From Planctomycetota bacterium (lineage in GTDB: Bacteria > Planctomycetota > UBA1135 > GCA-002686595), in the NCBI GenBank assembly GCA_016795325.1, contig JAEUHY010000015.1, positions 985,438-1,049,437 of the forward strand: 64,000 nt of DNA, given 5' to 3'. Below the pieces are notes generated by a model. That model was not told the origin of the DNA and made no database searches. It saw nothing but the letters and a program-made list of their open reading frames with translations. Positions 8,043 through 16,405 of this stretch are shown here, one piece after another. The translations under genes were made by a program, and so were the position numbers. Each line of letters starts with the position of its first letter. The stretch's first letter is position 1.

Positions 8043-11017
8043 CCCTTGAATCCTCCCTGGTGGGCGGCGCGCAACGCTTGCAGCTGCGCGTCGACAAGCG
8101 TGACTGCGCCGCGCGTGATGGTGAGTCGACTGGCGGAGTTGACTGCGCCGATGCGCGCCCAGTCCAGCCCGGCGAGCGTGCGCTCGAATTCCGCGGCGGA
8201 TTCCGGGGCCACCTCCACGAGGAAACGTGTGCACGACTCCGAAAACAGCGCGAGCGCGTCGCGATCGTTGCGCGCGGCGTCGAAGGCGCCGAGCGGAAGC
8301 GAAGTCACGTCGAGTGCGGCGCCCAACTCGCCGGCGAAGGCCATCTCCGCCGCCGCCACCGCCAGACCGCCTTCCGAAAGATCGTGGCAGGCCCGCACGA
8401 GTCCGCGTGCGATCGCAGCGTGCAGTCCGCGCAACGTGCGCGGCGCGAGCGCCAGGTCCGGACGCGGTGCGCGCCCGCCGCTCAGGCCCAGCTGCGCGAA
8501 GTATTGCGACCCGCCGAACTCCGCGTGCGTCATGCCGAGCACGTACACGAAGTCACCGGCGCGCTTGAAGTCCATCGAGACGCTGCGAGCGACGTCCGGC
8601 ACGATCGCCAGCGCCGAGACGTACAGCGTCGGCGGAATCGAGATGGTCTCGTCGCCGCTGCGGAACTCGTTGTTGAGGCTGTCCTTGCCCGAAATGAAGG
8701 GCGTTTGGTACGCGAGCGCCGCGGCCTTGCAGCCGCGTGAGGCCTCGACGAGCGCGCCGAGTTGCTCGGGCTTCTTGCAGTTGCCCCACGAGAAGTTGTC
8801 CAGGATCGCCGTGCGCGACGGGTCGCCGCCGACCGCGACGACGTTGCGCAGCGCCTCGTCGATGACCGCACAGGCCATCGCGTACGGATCGCGCAGGCCG
8901 TAGTCGGGATTCGCGCCGCAGCCGATCGCGATGCCGCGCTGCGAGTGGGGGAGCGGCTGCAACACGGCGGCGTCGCCGGGGCCGTCGTCGCGTTCGCCGC
9001 ACAGCGGCTTGAGCACGCCCATGCCCTGCACTTCGTGGTCGTACTGGCGCACGATCCACTCCTTGCTCGCGACGTTCGGCGCACGCAGCAGCGCGAGCGT
9101 CATCGCCGTCGCGTCAGGGCACGCGGGCACGCCCGGATCGCTCGTGTCGATCACCGGGCGCGTTGCGCGCCGCAGTGGGCGCGGGTTGCCCTCGTGCAGG
9201 AAGTGCATCTCGAGCGAGCCGACGAGTTCGCCGCGGTAGCGCAGGTCCAGTCGGCCGGTCGCGGTGAAGCGGCCGATCGCCGTCGCTTCGCAGCCCTCGG
9301 CGCGGAAGGTCGCCAGCAGCGCAGCCAGCTTCTCCTGCGGAACCGCGAGAACCATGCGTTCCTGCGCCTCGCTGATCCAGATCTCGGCGGGCGACAGTCC
9401 GGGGTACTTGAGCGGGACCAGCTCCAGGTCGACCTCTGCGCCGCACTCGGCGCCCATCTCGCCGACGGCGGACGACAGTCCGCCCGCGCCGCAGTCGGTG
9501 ACCGCGCGGTACTGCCGAGCATCGCGCGCGCGCAGCAGCGCGTCGGTCACGCGCTTCTCGGTGATCGGGTCGCCGATCTGCACCGCGGAGCTGGAAACAA
9601 CCTGCGACTCGTCGTGGAGCTCGAGCGACGAGAACGTCGCTCCGTGGATGCCGTCGCGGCCCGTGCGACCCCCGACGACCACGATCGCGTCGCCGGGCTC
9701 GACGCTCTTGTTCGTGCAGTCGGCGGGCATGAGTCCGACGCAGCCCGCGTACACGAGCGGATTGCCGATGTAGCGCGGGTGGAACCACACGCCGCCGTTG
9801 ACCGTGGGGATGCCCATTCGGTTGCCGTAGTCGCGCACGCCGGCGACGACGCCGCGCAAGATGCGCCGCGGATGCATGCAGCCCTTGGGCAGCTTCTCCG
9901 CCGGAAGATCGGCGGGGCCGACGAAGAACGCGTCGGTGTTGGCGATCGGCTTCGCGCCGAGTCCCACGCCGAGGATGTCGCGGATCACGCCGCCCACGCC
10001 CGTTCCAGCGCCGCCGTAAGGATCGATCGCGCTCGGGTGGTTGTGCGTCTCGACCTTGAAGCACACGTTCCAACCCTGATCGAACTCGATGACGCCCGCG
10101 TTGTCGTGGAACACGCTGACGCACCAGGGCTTGTTCAGCTCCAGCGTCGCGGCCTTGATCGTCTGCTTGAGCAGATTGTCGATGCGTTCGCCGTCGTAGT
10201 CGATCACGCCGGTGAACGTCTTGTGCTTGCAGTGCTCGCTCCAGGTCTGCGCGAGCGTCTCCAACTCCGCGAGCGTCGGTTCCGCGCCGCGCGCTCGGTA
10301 GTGCGCTTGGATCGCGAGCATCTCGTCGAGCGACAAGCTCAGTTGCCCGTCGCGCGAGAGCCGCTCCAGTTCACGTTCGTCGGCGTCGCGCAGCGGCACG
10401 TGCTGCACGACACGCGGCGCGCTCGGCGCCGGAAAGTCGAAGTGCAGCGCTTCATCGTCGACGAAGTACTCGTCGACCACGTCGTTGGCGAACACCTCGC
10501 GCGCAGCGCGCTCGAGCACTGCGCGCTCCAGCGGACCAGCGCCGAGCGGCTCGAGTTCCCAGACGACGAACGTCAAGACGCGCACGACGGCCGCGCCGGA
10601 CAGCGCTGAACGCTGCAGCACCTGCTCGATCGTGAGCGCCGTGGGATCCATGACGCCGCGTCGACGCATGACCAGGATGCGCTGGCGGCGTGCGCCTTCG
10701 CGCGCCGCAGCTGCGTTCGCCGGCTCAGGCCACTGCCCCGGCGCGGTGATGCGCGCCGTCTCGAGCACGGGGTCCAGCAAGAGCTGGGACGCGACGCGGG
10801 CCAGGGCGTCGGCGCCGAGTTCGGGGCTGAGCAAGTAGCCCTGCCCGCGCCGGATGCTGCGCACCCCGCCGATTCCGACCTCGCGCAGCGCGGCTACCGC
10901 GGCCGCGCCGGCGGGATCGTCAACTTGCGGGCGGCGAAAAACCTCGACACGCCAGGCCTGCGGAGGCGCCTTGGGAGCCGCGGACGAAGGGGTGGAAATG
11001 GGGGCGGTGGGCGCCAC
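8039..11017 (-). CDS. purL: PurS-PurL fusion: FGAM synthase synthetase subunit
   Basis: This protein converts FGAR, ATP and ammonia to FGAM. About 992 residues with the start used here. Residues about 22-95 look like a PurS domain (RRPQVDDPAG, then VRSIRRGQGY), normally a separate 80-residue subunit. The PurL core follows, with WSEHCKHKTF near residue 261, the glycine-rich GGAGTGVGG near 337, and two AIRS-type repeats. There is no ATG near the N-terminus. GTG codons at 11017, 11050 and about 11074 are all possible and no strong ribosome site separates them, so the first residues are uncertain. It is divergent from accA across a 232-bp gap and coupled to purQ downstream. Confidence 0.9.
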   Translation of the reverse strand: MAPTAPISTPSSAAPKAPPQAWRVEVFRRPQVDDPAGAAAVAALREVGIGGVRSIRRGQGYLLSPELGADALARVASQLLLDPVLETARITAPGQWPEPANAAAAREGARRQRILVMRRRGVMDPTALTIEQVLQRSALSGAAVVRVLTFVVWELEPLGAGPLERAVLERAAREVFANDVVDEYFVDDEALHFDFPAPSAPRVVQHVPLRDADERELERLSRDGQLSLSLDEMLAIQAHYRARGAEPTLAELETLAQTWSEHCKHKTFTGVIDYDGERIDNLLKQTIKAATLELNKPWCVSVFHDNAGVIEFDQGWNVCFKVETHNHPSAIDPYGGAGTGVGGVIRDILGVGLGAKPIANTDAFFVGPADLPAEKLPKGCMHPRRILRGVVAGVRDYGNRMGIPTVNGGVWFHPRYIGNPLVYAGCVGLMPADCTNKSVEPGDAIVVVGGRTGRDGIHGATFSSLELHDESQVVSSSAVQIGDPITEKRVTDALLRARDARQYRAVTDCGAGGLSSAVGEMGAECGAEVDLELVPLKYPGLSPAEIWISEAQERMVLAVPQEKLAALLATFRAEGCEATAIGRFTATGRLDLRYRGELVGSLEMHFLHEGNPRPLRRATRPVIDTSDPGVPACPDATAMTLALLRAPNVASKEWIVRQYDHEVQGMGVLKPLCGERDDGPGDAAVLQPLPHSQRGIAIGCGANPDYGLRDPYAMACAVIDEALRNVVAVGGDPSRTAILDNFSWGNCKKPEQLGALVEASRGCKAAALAYQTPFISGKDSLNNEFRSGDETISIPPTLYVSALAIVPDVARSVSMDFKRAGDFVYVLGMTHAEFGGSQYFAQLGLSGGRAPRPDLALAPRTLRGLHAAIARGLVRACHDLSEGGLAVAAAEMAFAGELGAALDVTSLPLGAFDAARNDRDALALFSESCTRFLVEVAPESAAEFERTLAGLDWARIGAVNSASRLTITRGAVTLVDAQLQALRAAHQGGFKG

Positions 11018-11249
11018 GGAATTCGAGGCGAGAACGCAAGACTTGGGCACACAGGCGCCCTGCAACACCAGATGTAGGGCCGGGAGGCGCTCTCGAGGGT
11101 GCTCCGCGGCGGTCGCATGGTAGCGGTCGGGGGCGCCCTGTCCCAAGCCCTCTTCCGCTTCCGCTTGCGCGGTTCTACTCTGCGGCCGCTGCCGCGCTGT
11201 ACTCACGCAGCCCCAGCGTCCCCAGTTCCAGGCGCAGCTCCCCTCCACG

Positions 11250-12251
11250 ATGGCCACTACCGAACGCCCACAAGCGCGCACCGACGCCTCGTCCCTGGCC
11301 TTCGAGCGACCGATCCGCGAGTTGGAGGCCAAGCTGGCCGAACTCGAGGCGCTCGCTCTTCGGACCCGGCTGGACATCTCGAGCGAGATCGAGGCGCTGC
11401 GCAAGCAGCACCGCGCTGCGATCGAGTCCAAGTACAAGGACCTGAGCGCCTGGGAGACCGTCAACGTCGCGCGGCATGCCGAGCGCCCGGTCGCGCTGGA
11501 CTACATCCAGACCACGCTCGACGACTTCGTCGAACTGTGCGGCGACAAGTACTTCGCAGACGATCAAGCGATCGTGTGCGGCTTGGCGACGATGGGCGAG
11601 CGGCGCTTCCTGCTCGTGGCGCACCGCAAGGGCAAGACGACCAAGGAACGGATCGCGTGCAACTTCGGTTGCGCGCACCCCGAGGGATACCGCAAGGCGC
11701 TGCGCAAGATGAAGCTGGCCGAGAAGCTCGGTCTGCCCATCGTGGCCCTGATCAACACTCCGGGCGCCTACCCCGGAATCGGCGCTGAGGAACGCGGTCA
11801 AGCAGCCGCCATCGCCGAAAACATCCTGGCGATGATGTCGATCCGCACGCCGATCGTGTGCCTGGTGATCGGTGAGGGCGGGTCCGGCGGCGCGCTGGGC
11901 ATCGGTGTCGGCGACCGCGTGCTGATGATGGAATACTCGTACTACTCCGTGATCAGCCCCGAAGGTTGCGCGGCCATCCTGTGGAAGGACGGCGAGCGTA
12001 GCCCGGACGCAGCGGAGGCGCTCAAGCTGACCTCGCGCGATCTGGTCAAACTGGGTTTGATCGACGGCGTGGTCCCCGAGCCCCTGGGCGGCGCGCATCG
12101 CGCTCCGACCGTGGCGATGGACGAGGTGCGCCGCACGATCCTGCGTGAGTTGGAGGCGCTCGACGGCGTCCCGCTCGACCAACTTCTCGCCGCGCGGCGA
12201 AAGAAGTTCCGCCAGATGGGCGTTGTGCCCGGCCGGTTCCCCAGCGCCTGA
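11250..12251 (+). CDS. accA: Acetyl-CoA carboxylase carboxyltransferase subunit alpha
   Basis: AccA together with AccD moves the carboxyl group from carboxybiotin to acetyl-CoA, making malonyl-CoA for fatty acid synthesis. At 333 residues it has the usual length. The N-terminal helix carries FERPIRELEAKL, and the crotonase-like core has MLAEKLGLPIV-type sequence with the oxyanion and CoA-binding glycines in INTPGAYPG and GEGGSGGALG, followed by YYSVISPEGCA. No accD is present in the window. The ATG at 11250 is well placed. The divergent promoters for accA and purL must lie in the 232-bp gap 11018-11249, but no clear boxes were recognised there. Confidence 0.96.
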   Translation: MATTERPQARTDASSLAFERPIRELEAKLAELEALALRTRLDISSEIEALRKQHRAAIESKYKDLSAWETVNVARHAERPVALDYIQTTLDDFVELCGDKYFADDQAIVCGLATMGERRFLLVAHRKGKTTKERIACNFGCAHPEGYRKALRKMKLAEKLGLPIVALINTPGAYPGIGAEERGQAAAIAENILAMMSIRTPIVCLVIGEGGSGGALGIGVGDRVLMMEYSYYSVISPEGCAAILWKDGERSPDAAEALKLTSRDLVKLGLIDGVVPEPLGGAHRAPTVAMDEVRRTILRELEALDGVPLDQLLAARRKKFRQMGVVPGRFPSA

Positions 12252-12474
12252 GGGCCGCCAGACTCCACGCGTCGCAGCGCGACAGCGGCGGGCTTCGCGC
12301 TGGGACGCTGACCTGCCGCTGACTGTGTGCTGCGGCTCGTCGCCGGTTGTCGGATCCGGCTTCAAGTGGGACCATTTTGTGGCCAACACTTGCTCGGCTC
12401 GGGCGTAACCGCCGAGAACGAGATCTCGGAGCCCGGCCGCACCTCCTGCGGCTCGCCCTCGGATCCGCCCAGCC

Positions 12475-13236
12475 ATGCCCCTCGCACAACGGATGGAGCG
12501 CTCGACGCCTGCAACAGATCCCGCCGACGAAGCCCTCGAGTCGGCGTTGCGATCCGCGTCGCGTTCCTCGCACGCGACGCCGCCCGACCCGAGCGAGCGT
12601 CCGCTCATCGAGCGCGCGCAGCGCGGCGACGCCCAGGCGTTTCGCGAGCTGGTCGAGCGCCATCAGCAGCGCGCCTTCCGGATCGCGCGCCACATGACGC
12701 CCAACGACGAGGACGCCCGCGACCTCGTCCAGGAAGCGTTCCTGCGCGTGTTCCGCAGTCTCGAGCGCTTCGACTTCCAGTACAGCTTTTCGACCTGGCT
12801 GCACCGCATCGTCACCAACCTCGCGATCGACCATCTGCGCAAGCGTCGGACGCAGGCTGCGGGCCGGGCCGCGGAGTCCGACGGCGTCGACTCCGACGTG
12901 GAGCAGTTCGATCCGGCGGACTCGCGGGGCGCTTCGCCCGCCGAGCGGATCGAAGTGCAAGAGACTGCTCGCGCAGTTCGCGAGTGCATCGCCGCGCTGG
13001 CGCCGCACTTCCAGTCCGTGCTGCTCTTGCGCGAGATCGAGGGCCTGCCCTGCAACGAAATCGCGAAGATCGTGGGCGCGACTCACGTGACGGTTCGCTG
13101 GCGCTTGCACCGCGGCCGCAAGTTGTTCCAAGAAGAGTGGGAGCGGCGCGAGCGCGCTCTGGCGAGCGGCGCAGCCCAGAGTTCGGGCGCCGCGTCCGCC
13201 GATCCGTCGCGTCGCCCTGGAGAGTTTCGACAATGA
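12475..13236 (+). CDS. ECF-type RNA polymerase sigma factor
   Basis: A 253-residue sigma-70 family factor of the extracytoplasmic-function type with only regions 2 and 4. Region 2 covers about residues 55-120 (DARDLVQEAFLRVFRSL, then FSTWLHRIVTNLAIDHLRKR). Region 4 covers about 165-220 (VLLLREIEGLPCNEIA and VTVRWRLHRGRK). There is a 40-residue Ser/Ala-rich N-terminal extension and a similar tail. The ATG of the next gene overlaps this stop codon (ATGA), and that gene encodes a zinc anti-sigma factor, so its activity is very likely controlled by release from the membrane. The 223-bp gap upstream probably holds its promoter, which I cannot pin down. Confidence 0.93.
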   Translation: MPLAQRMERSTPATDPADEALESALRSASRSSHATPPDPSERPLIERAQRGDAQAFRELVERHQQRAFRIARHMTPNDEDARDLVQEAFLRVFRSLERFDFQYSFSTWLHRIVTNLAIDHLRKRRTQAAGRAAESDGVDSDVEQFDPADSRGASPAERIEVQETARAVRECIAALAPHFQSVLLLREIEGLPCNEIAKIVGATHVTVRWRLHRGRKLFQEEWERRERALASGAAQSSGAASADPSRRPGEFRQ

Positions 13237-14102
13237 AGCCCGTCATGGATTGCCGAGAAGCCCGAGCGCACGCGCCGCTTTTCGTCGGTGAAGACCTCGA
13301 GTCGGATGCGCTCGATGCCGTGCGTGGGCACGTGGAAGCGTGCGCCGAATGCGCTGCGCAGGTCGCGGCGCTCGAACGTGCTCTGCGCGCCTTCGAAGTC
13401 GAGCGCGTGCGCGTCGATCCGCGCGTGGACCTGTGGTCCAACATCGAGCGTGAACTCGCACATTCGGGCCACCTGCGCCCCGTTCAGCCTGCTTCGAAGA
13501 CGCTGGTCGCTTCGAACGTGGGGCCCGTCGCCGTGCCGGTGACGACATCTTCCGCTACGTCAGCTACGACAGCTGCGACGGCTGCGACGGCTGCTCCGAT
13601 GCTCGCTCCGCGCCGCACCCTCGCGGGCGCACGACGCTGGTTCGCCGTGGCTGCGGCCGCCGCAATCGCCGCGTTCGTCGTCAACGGATGGCTCGTGCGC
13701 GAATCCGGACGTTCGGACTCGCCCAACGGAGCGCAGTCCGGGCCCGGCCCCTCGGGACCTCAGGTTGTGCACAACGCGCAGCCGAGCCCGTCGTCGCCGT
13801 CGGGCTCCGCCGCGGGCGCAACGCCTCCGTCCACAGGCGCCCAGGGCGCCCTCGTTGCGGGCGCGTTGCGTTCGTCGCCCGAGTCCGCTGGGCAGGGATT
13901 CCGGCTCGCAGCGACGGGCGCGAGCGCTCCTTCGGTCGTCCCCGCTGGTTCGGCGCCGGCCGCTGTGCCGGCGCCGGCGCGGTACGAGGGACTGCGTCGC
14001 GTGAACGGCGACGAGGCGCTCCTGCGCGAGAGTCTCGATCGGTGGGGCGTCCAGGGTGGGCAGGGCGGCTACTCGCTCGTGGGCTACCCCGTCACGCGCT
14101 GA
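13233..14102 (+). CDS. Membrane anti-sigma factor with zinc-binding ZAS domain
   Basis: A 289-residue protein. The N-terminus shows the zinc anti-sigma pattern H33-x3-C37-x2-C40, with a further Cys7. After an Ala/Thr-rich linker (about residues 105-120, encoded by imperfect repeats of ACGGCTGCG) a single membrane helix spans about 134-155. The remaining 130 residues are a Pro/Ser/Gly-rich extracytoplasmic region ending in a short ordered motif. By family knowledge the cytoplasmic ZAS domain holds the ECF sigma factor until a signal triggers release. It overlaps the sigma gene by ATGA, so stoichiometry is set by translational coupling. Confidence 0.88.
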   Translation: MKPVMDCREARAHAPLFVGEDLESDALDAVRGHVEACAECAAQVAALERALRAFEVERVRVDPRVDLWSNIERELAHSGHLRPVQPASKTLVASNVGPVAVPVTTSSATSATTAATAATAAPMLAPRRTLAGARRWFAVAAAAAIAAFVVNGWLVRESGRSDSPNGAQSGPGPSGPQVVHNAQPSPSSPSGSAAGATPPSTGAQGALVAGALRSSPESAGQGFRLAATGASAPSVVPAGSAPAAVPAPARYEGLRRVNGDEALLRESLDRWGVQGGQGGYSLVGYPVTR

Positions 14103-14184
14103 CGCCCGCGCGCCGGACGGCGCACAACCTGAATTGCTGGATCGCGAGCGCGTGGGTCGCGCCCGCCTTATTCGGAGTTCTACC

Positions 14185-15243
14185 GTGAATCACGTCCTCT
14201 TCCTCCTGGGGCTCGCCGGAGCGGTGAGCCTGAATCCACAAGCCCTCCCTTCGCGCTCCACACTGCAGCGTGTGCAGCCGCCTGCGGCCTCGACGAGCGC
14301 GCAGGATCCATTCGACGCCGAGCACTGGCGCCAGCGACTGACCACGCCCGACTTCGACGCGCGCATGTTCAGCTTCGAGCAGCTGGCGCGCATCGCTGCG
14401 GAAGATCCGCGGGCGCGCCAACAAATCCACGAGTGGTCGCGGCAAGCGGATGGATCCGAGCTCGCCTGGACGGCGCGCTTGCTCGAACGCGAGTTGGAGC
14501 GCGCGCCCAGGCTCGGCTTGCGCGGCGGCCTGTGGGGCGCGGATCCCTTCGCCTCCTTTCCCTTCGAGCACTTCGGCGCCCCGCCGTCGCTCGAGGATTT
14601 CGAGCGCCAATTCGAGCCGTTGCTGCGCGCGCCTTGGGGCGCCGCTCCGCTGTCGCGCCAGCCGGGCGCGCCGGCGCAGCGTTCGAACTCGAGCCAGGTC
14701 GAGATCACCCCGGACGGCGTGAAGGTGCGGGTGACCGAAGATGTCGATGGACAGCAGAAGACCGAGGAGTACAGCGCGCCCTCGCTCGAGGAGTTGTACG
14801 CGGCTCATCCGCAGTTGCGCGAGCGCCTGGGAGTCGATCTACGCGGCGCTGATCCGCGGGAGTTCGACTCCCGCGGTTGGTTCGCGCCGCCCGCGCCCGG
14901 CCGGACGCTTCTGGGACTGGGCGCGCAGGCTGGAGTGCGCCAGGACATTCTCGGCGTCATCCTCGAGGAGCTCAGCGCGGACGAGCGCGCCAAGTTCGGT
15001 TTGTCCGACGGCGCCGGATTGCGCATCGGTCGAGTCGAGCCCGGAACGCTCGCCGAGCGGCTGGGCCTCGCGCGCGGTCAGATTCTCGTCGAGCTCGATG
15101 GCGAGAACGTGCGAACGCGCGACGACGTCACACGCAGGATCCAGGCGCGCAAGCCGCTGGACGAAGTGCGCGCGGTGGTGCTGAACGAAACCGGGCAGCG
15201 CAGTGAGTTGCGTTGGCGCCCGCAGAATCTCCGTTCGATCTGA
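14185..15243 (+). CDS. Exported PDZ-domain protein of the sigma/anti-sigma operon
   Basis: A 352-residue protein with an N-terminal hydrophobic segment (VLFLLGLAGAVSL) that looks like a short signal peptide. The middle is an acidic, aromatic-rich region without recognised family, including a repeated DPFASFPFEHF-like stretch. The C-terminal part, about 265-345, fits a PDZ domain: GAGLRIGRVEPGTLAERLGL, then GQILVELDGENVRTRDDV. No protease catalytic triad is visible. The GTG at 14185 is preferred because it starts directly at the signal; an upstream extension would overlap the anti-sigma gene. In sigma-E type circuits PDZ domains sense misfolded exported proteins, so a periplasmic sensing or chaperone role is plausible but inferred. 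Confidence 0.75.
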   Translation: MNHVLFLLGLAGAVSLNPQALPSRSTLQRVQPPAASTSAQDPFDAEHWRQRLTTPDFDARMFSFEQLARIAAEDPRARQQIHEWSRQADGSELAWTARLLERELERAPRLGLRGGLWGADPFASFPFEHFGAPPSLEDFERQFEPLLRAPWGAAPLSRQPGAPAQRSNSSQVEITPDGVKVRVTEDVDGQQKTEEYSAPSLEELYAAHPQLRERLGVDLRGADPREFDSRGWFAPPAPGRTLLGLGAQAGVRQDILGVILEELSADERAKFGLSDGAGLRIGRVEPGTLAERLGLARGQILVELDGENVRTRDDVTRRIQARKPLDEVRAVVLNETGQRSELRWRPQNLRSI

Positions 15244-15266
15244 CGCCTCCACGCAGCGCCCGAAAT

Positions 15267-15312
15267 ACCAGCGCGCCACTTCGCGGTGCTTGCCGCGAAG
15301 AGGCGCGCTGGT
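15267..15312. terminator. Long hairpin between convergent genes
   Basis: A near-perfect inverted repeat: an outer 11-bp stem (ACCAGCGCGCC with GGCGCGCTGGT), one A-A mismatch, an inner 8-bp stem (CTTCGCGG with CCGCGAAG) and a 6-nt loop TGCTTG. It is centred in the 125-bp gap between the PDZ gene and the convergent TPR gene. On the minus strand the hairpin is followed by TATTTCG, and no T run follows on the plus strand, so it is a better intrinsic terminator for the minus strand but may serve both. Confidence 0.65.
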
Positions 15313-15368
15313 CTTCGTCGCCGCGCGAGCCGCGGCCGAGGACAGCCGATCGCTCTACGCTGGGCTCG

Positions 15369-16358
15369 TCAGCCCGCGGCGGCGCCGCCGAGCGCGAGCT
15401 CGAATTCCGCACGCATCTCGAGCGCACGCTTCACGTCCGGATGCTTCGCGTCGAGGGTCGAACGCCGCAGGAATTCCTCGATGTCGGCGAGCGCGCCTTC
15501 GAGCTGTCCGAGATCGCGGCGCAGCTGACTGCGACGGCTGTAGATCTCGGCGCGCTGCGGTGCGAGCGCAGCAGCCGAATCGAGTTGTTCGAGCGCTTCT
15601 TCCTTGCGGCCGAGCGTCACGAGCAGACTCGAAGCCTGGAGGTGGGTCTCGATCATCAGGCGCTCGCCCTCGGCGAGCAGGCGGCGCATTTCCGTTTCCT
15701 GAGCCGCGGAGATGTTCGGACGGGCCAGATCGGTGCGCCAGAAATCGAGTTCCTTGCGCTCGAGATCGAGCAATTGGAACGAGTACTCCAGGGCCTTGGC
15801 GTGCTCGCCCTGCAGCGCGCACACACGTTGCAGGCCGTTGATCGCCGGAACCGTATCCGGCTTGGTCTTCAGCGCTTGGTTGTAGCTGGCGACGCTCTCG
15901 CGCCAGAAGCGCTTCGCCTCCGTCCGCAATTCCTCGGCGCGCTTGACGCGGTCCTTGGCCTGCGTGCTGCGTTCACCGGACTCCACCGCCGCGGCCGACT
16001 CCCAGTACAGCACGCCTTTGCGTTCGAGGGCTTCGCCCAGTCCGATCTGCGTGCGGTAGTCCTTGGCGTCCGCGAGGTCGCGGAAGATGCGTTCGGCGAT
16101 GCGCACGTCCTCGGACTTGCCGCGCTTGACGTGCACCCAGCCCTTGATCAGCAACAGCTCGGGTTCGTCGTCGTCCAGCGCGAGCCCCAAGTTGGCCTGA
16201 TGCTCGGCCTGAGCGTAGTCGCCGGTCGCAAAGAACTTGCTCGCGTACTCGCGGTGCAGCTTGATGCGCTCCTCCTCGCTCAGCGGCGACTCGTCGCTGC
16301 TCGAACACGCGGCGACTGCGAACAGGCATGCGATGGCGATCGTGCGGGGTAGCTGCAT
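15369..16358 (-). CDS. TPR-repeat lipoprotein
   Basis: A 329-residue protein with a lipoprotein signal ending at Cys18 (AVAAC), then an acidic linker and helical TPR repeats through most of the length (for example YASKFFATGDYAQAEHQANL and TLGRKEEALEQLDSAAALAP). Such repeats bind other proteins. No enzymatic domain is seen. The ATG at 16356-16358 gives the signal peptide. It is 47 bp downstream of the RqcH-like gene on the same strand and is followed by the long hairpin at 15267-15312. Its role is unknown. Confidence 0.82.
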   Translation of the reverse strand: MQLPRTIAIACLFAVAACSSSDESPLSEEERIKLHREYASKFFATGDYAQAEHQANLGLALDDDEPELLLIKGWVHVKRGKSEDVRIAERIFRDLADAKDYRTQIGLGEALERKGVLYWESAAAVESGERSTQAKDRVKRAEELRTEAKRFWRESVASYNQALKTKPDTVPAINGLQRVCALQGEHAKALEYSFQLLDLERKELDFWRTDLARPNISAAQETEMRRLLAEGERLMIETHLQASSLLVTLGRKEEALEQLDSAAALAPQRAEIYSRRSQLRRDLGQLEGALADIEEFLRRSTLDAKHPDVKRALEMRAEFELALGGAAAG

Positions 16359-16405
16359 CCGAAGGCTCCGAGGGATGGGTGGCTGGCGGGGAACGTGCGC
16401 GGGCC

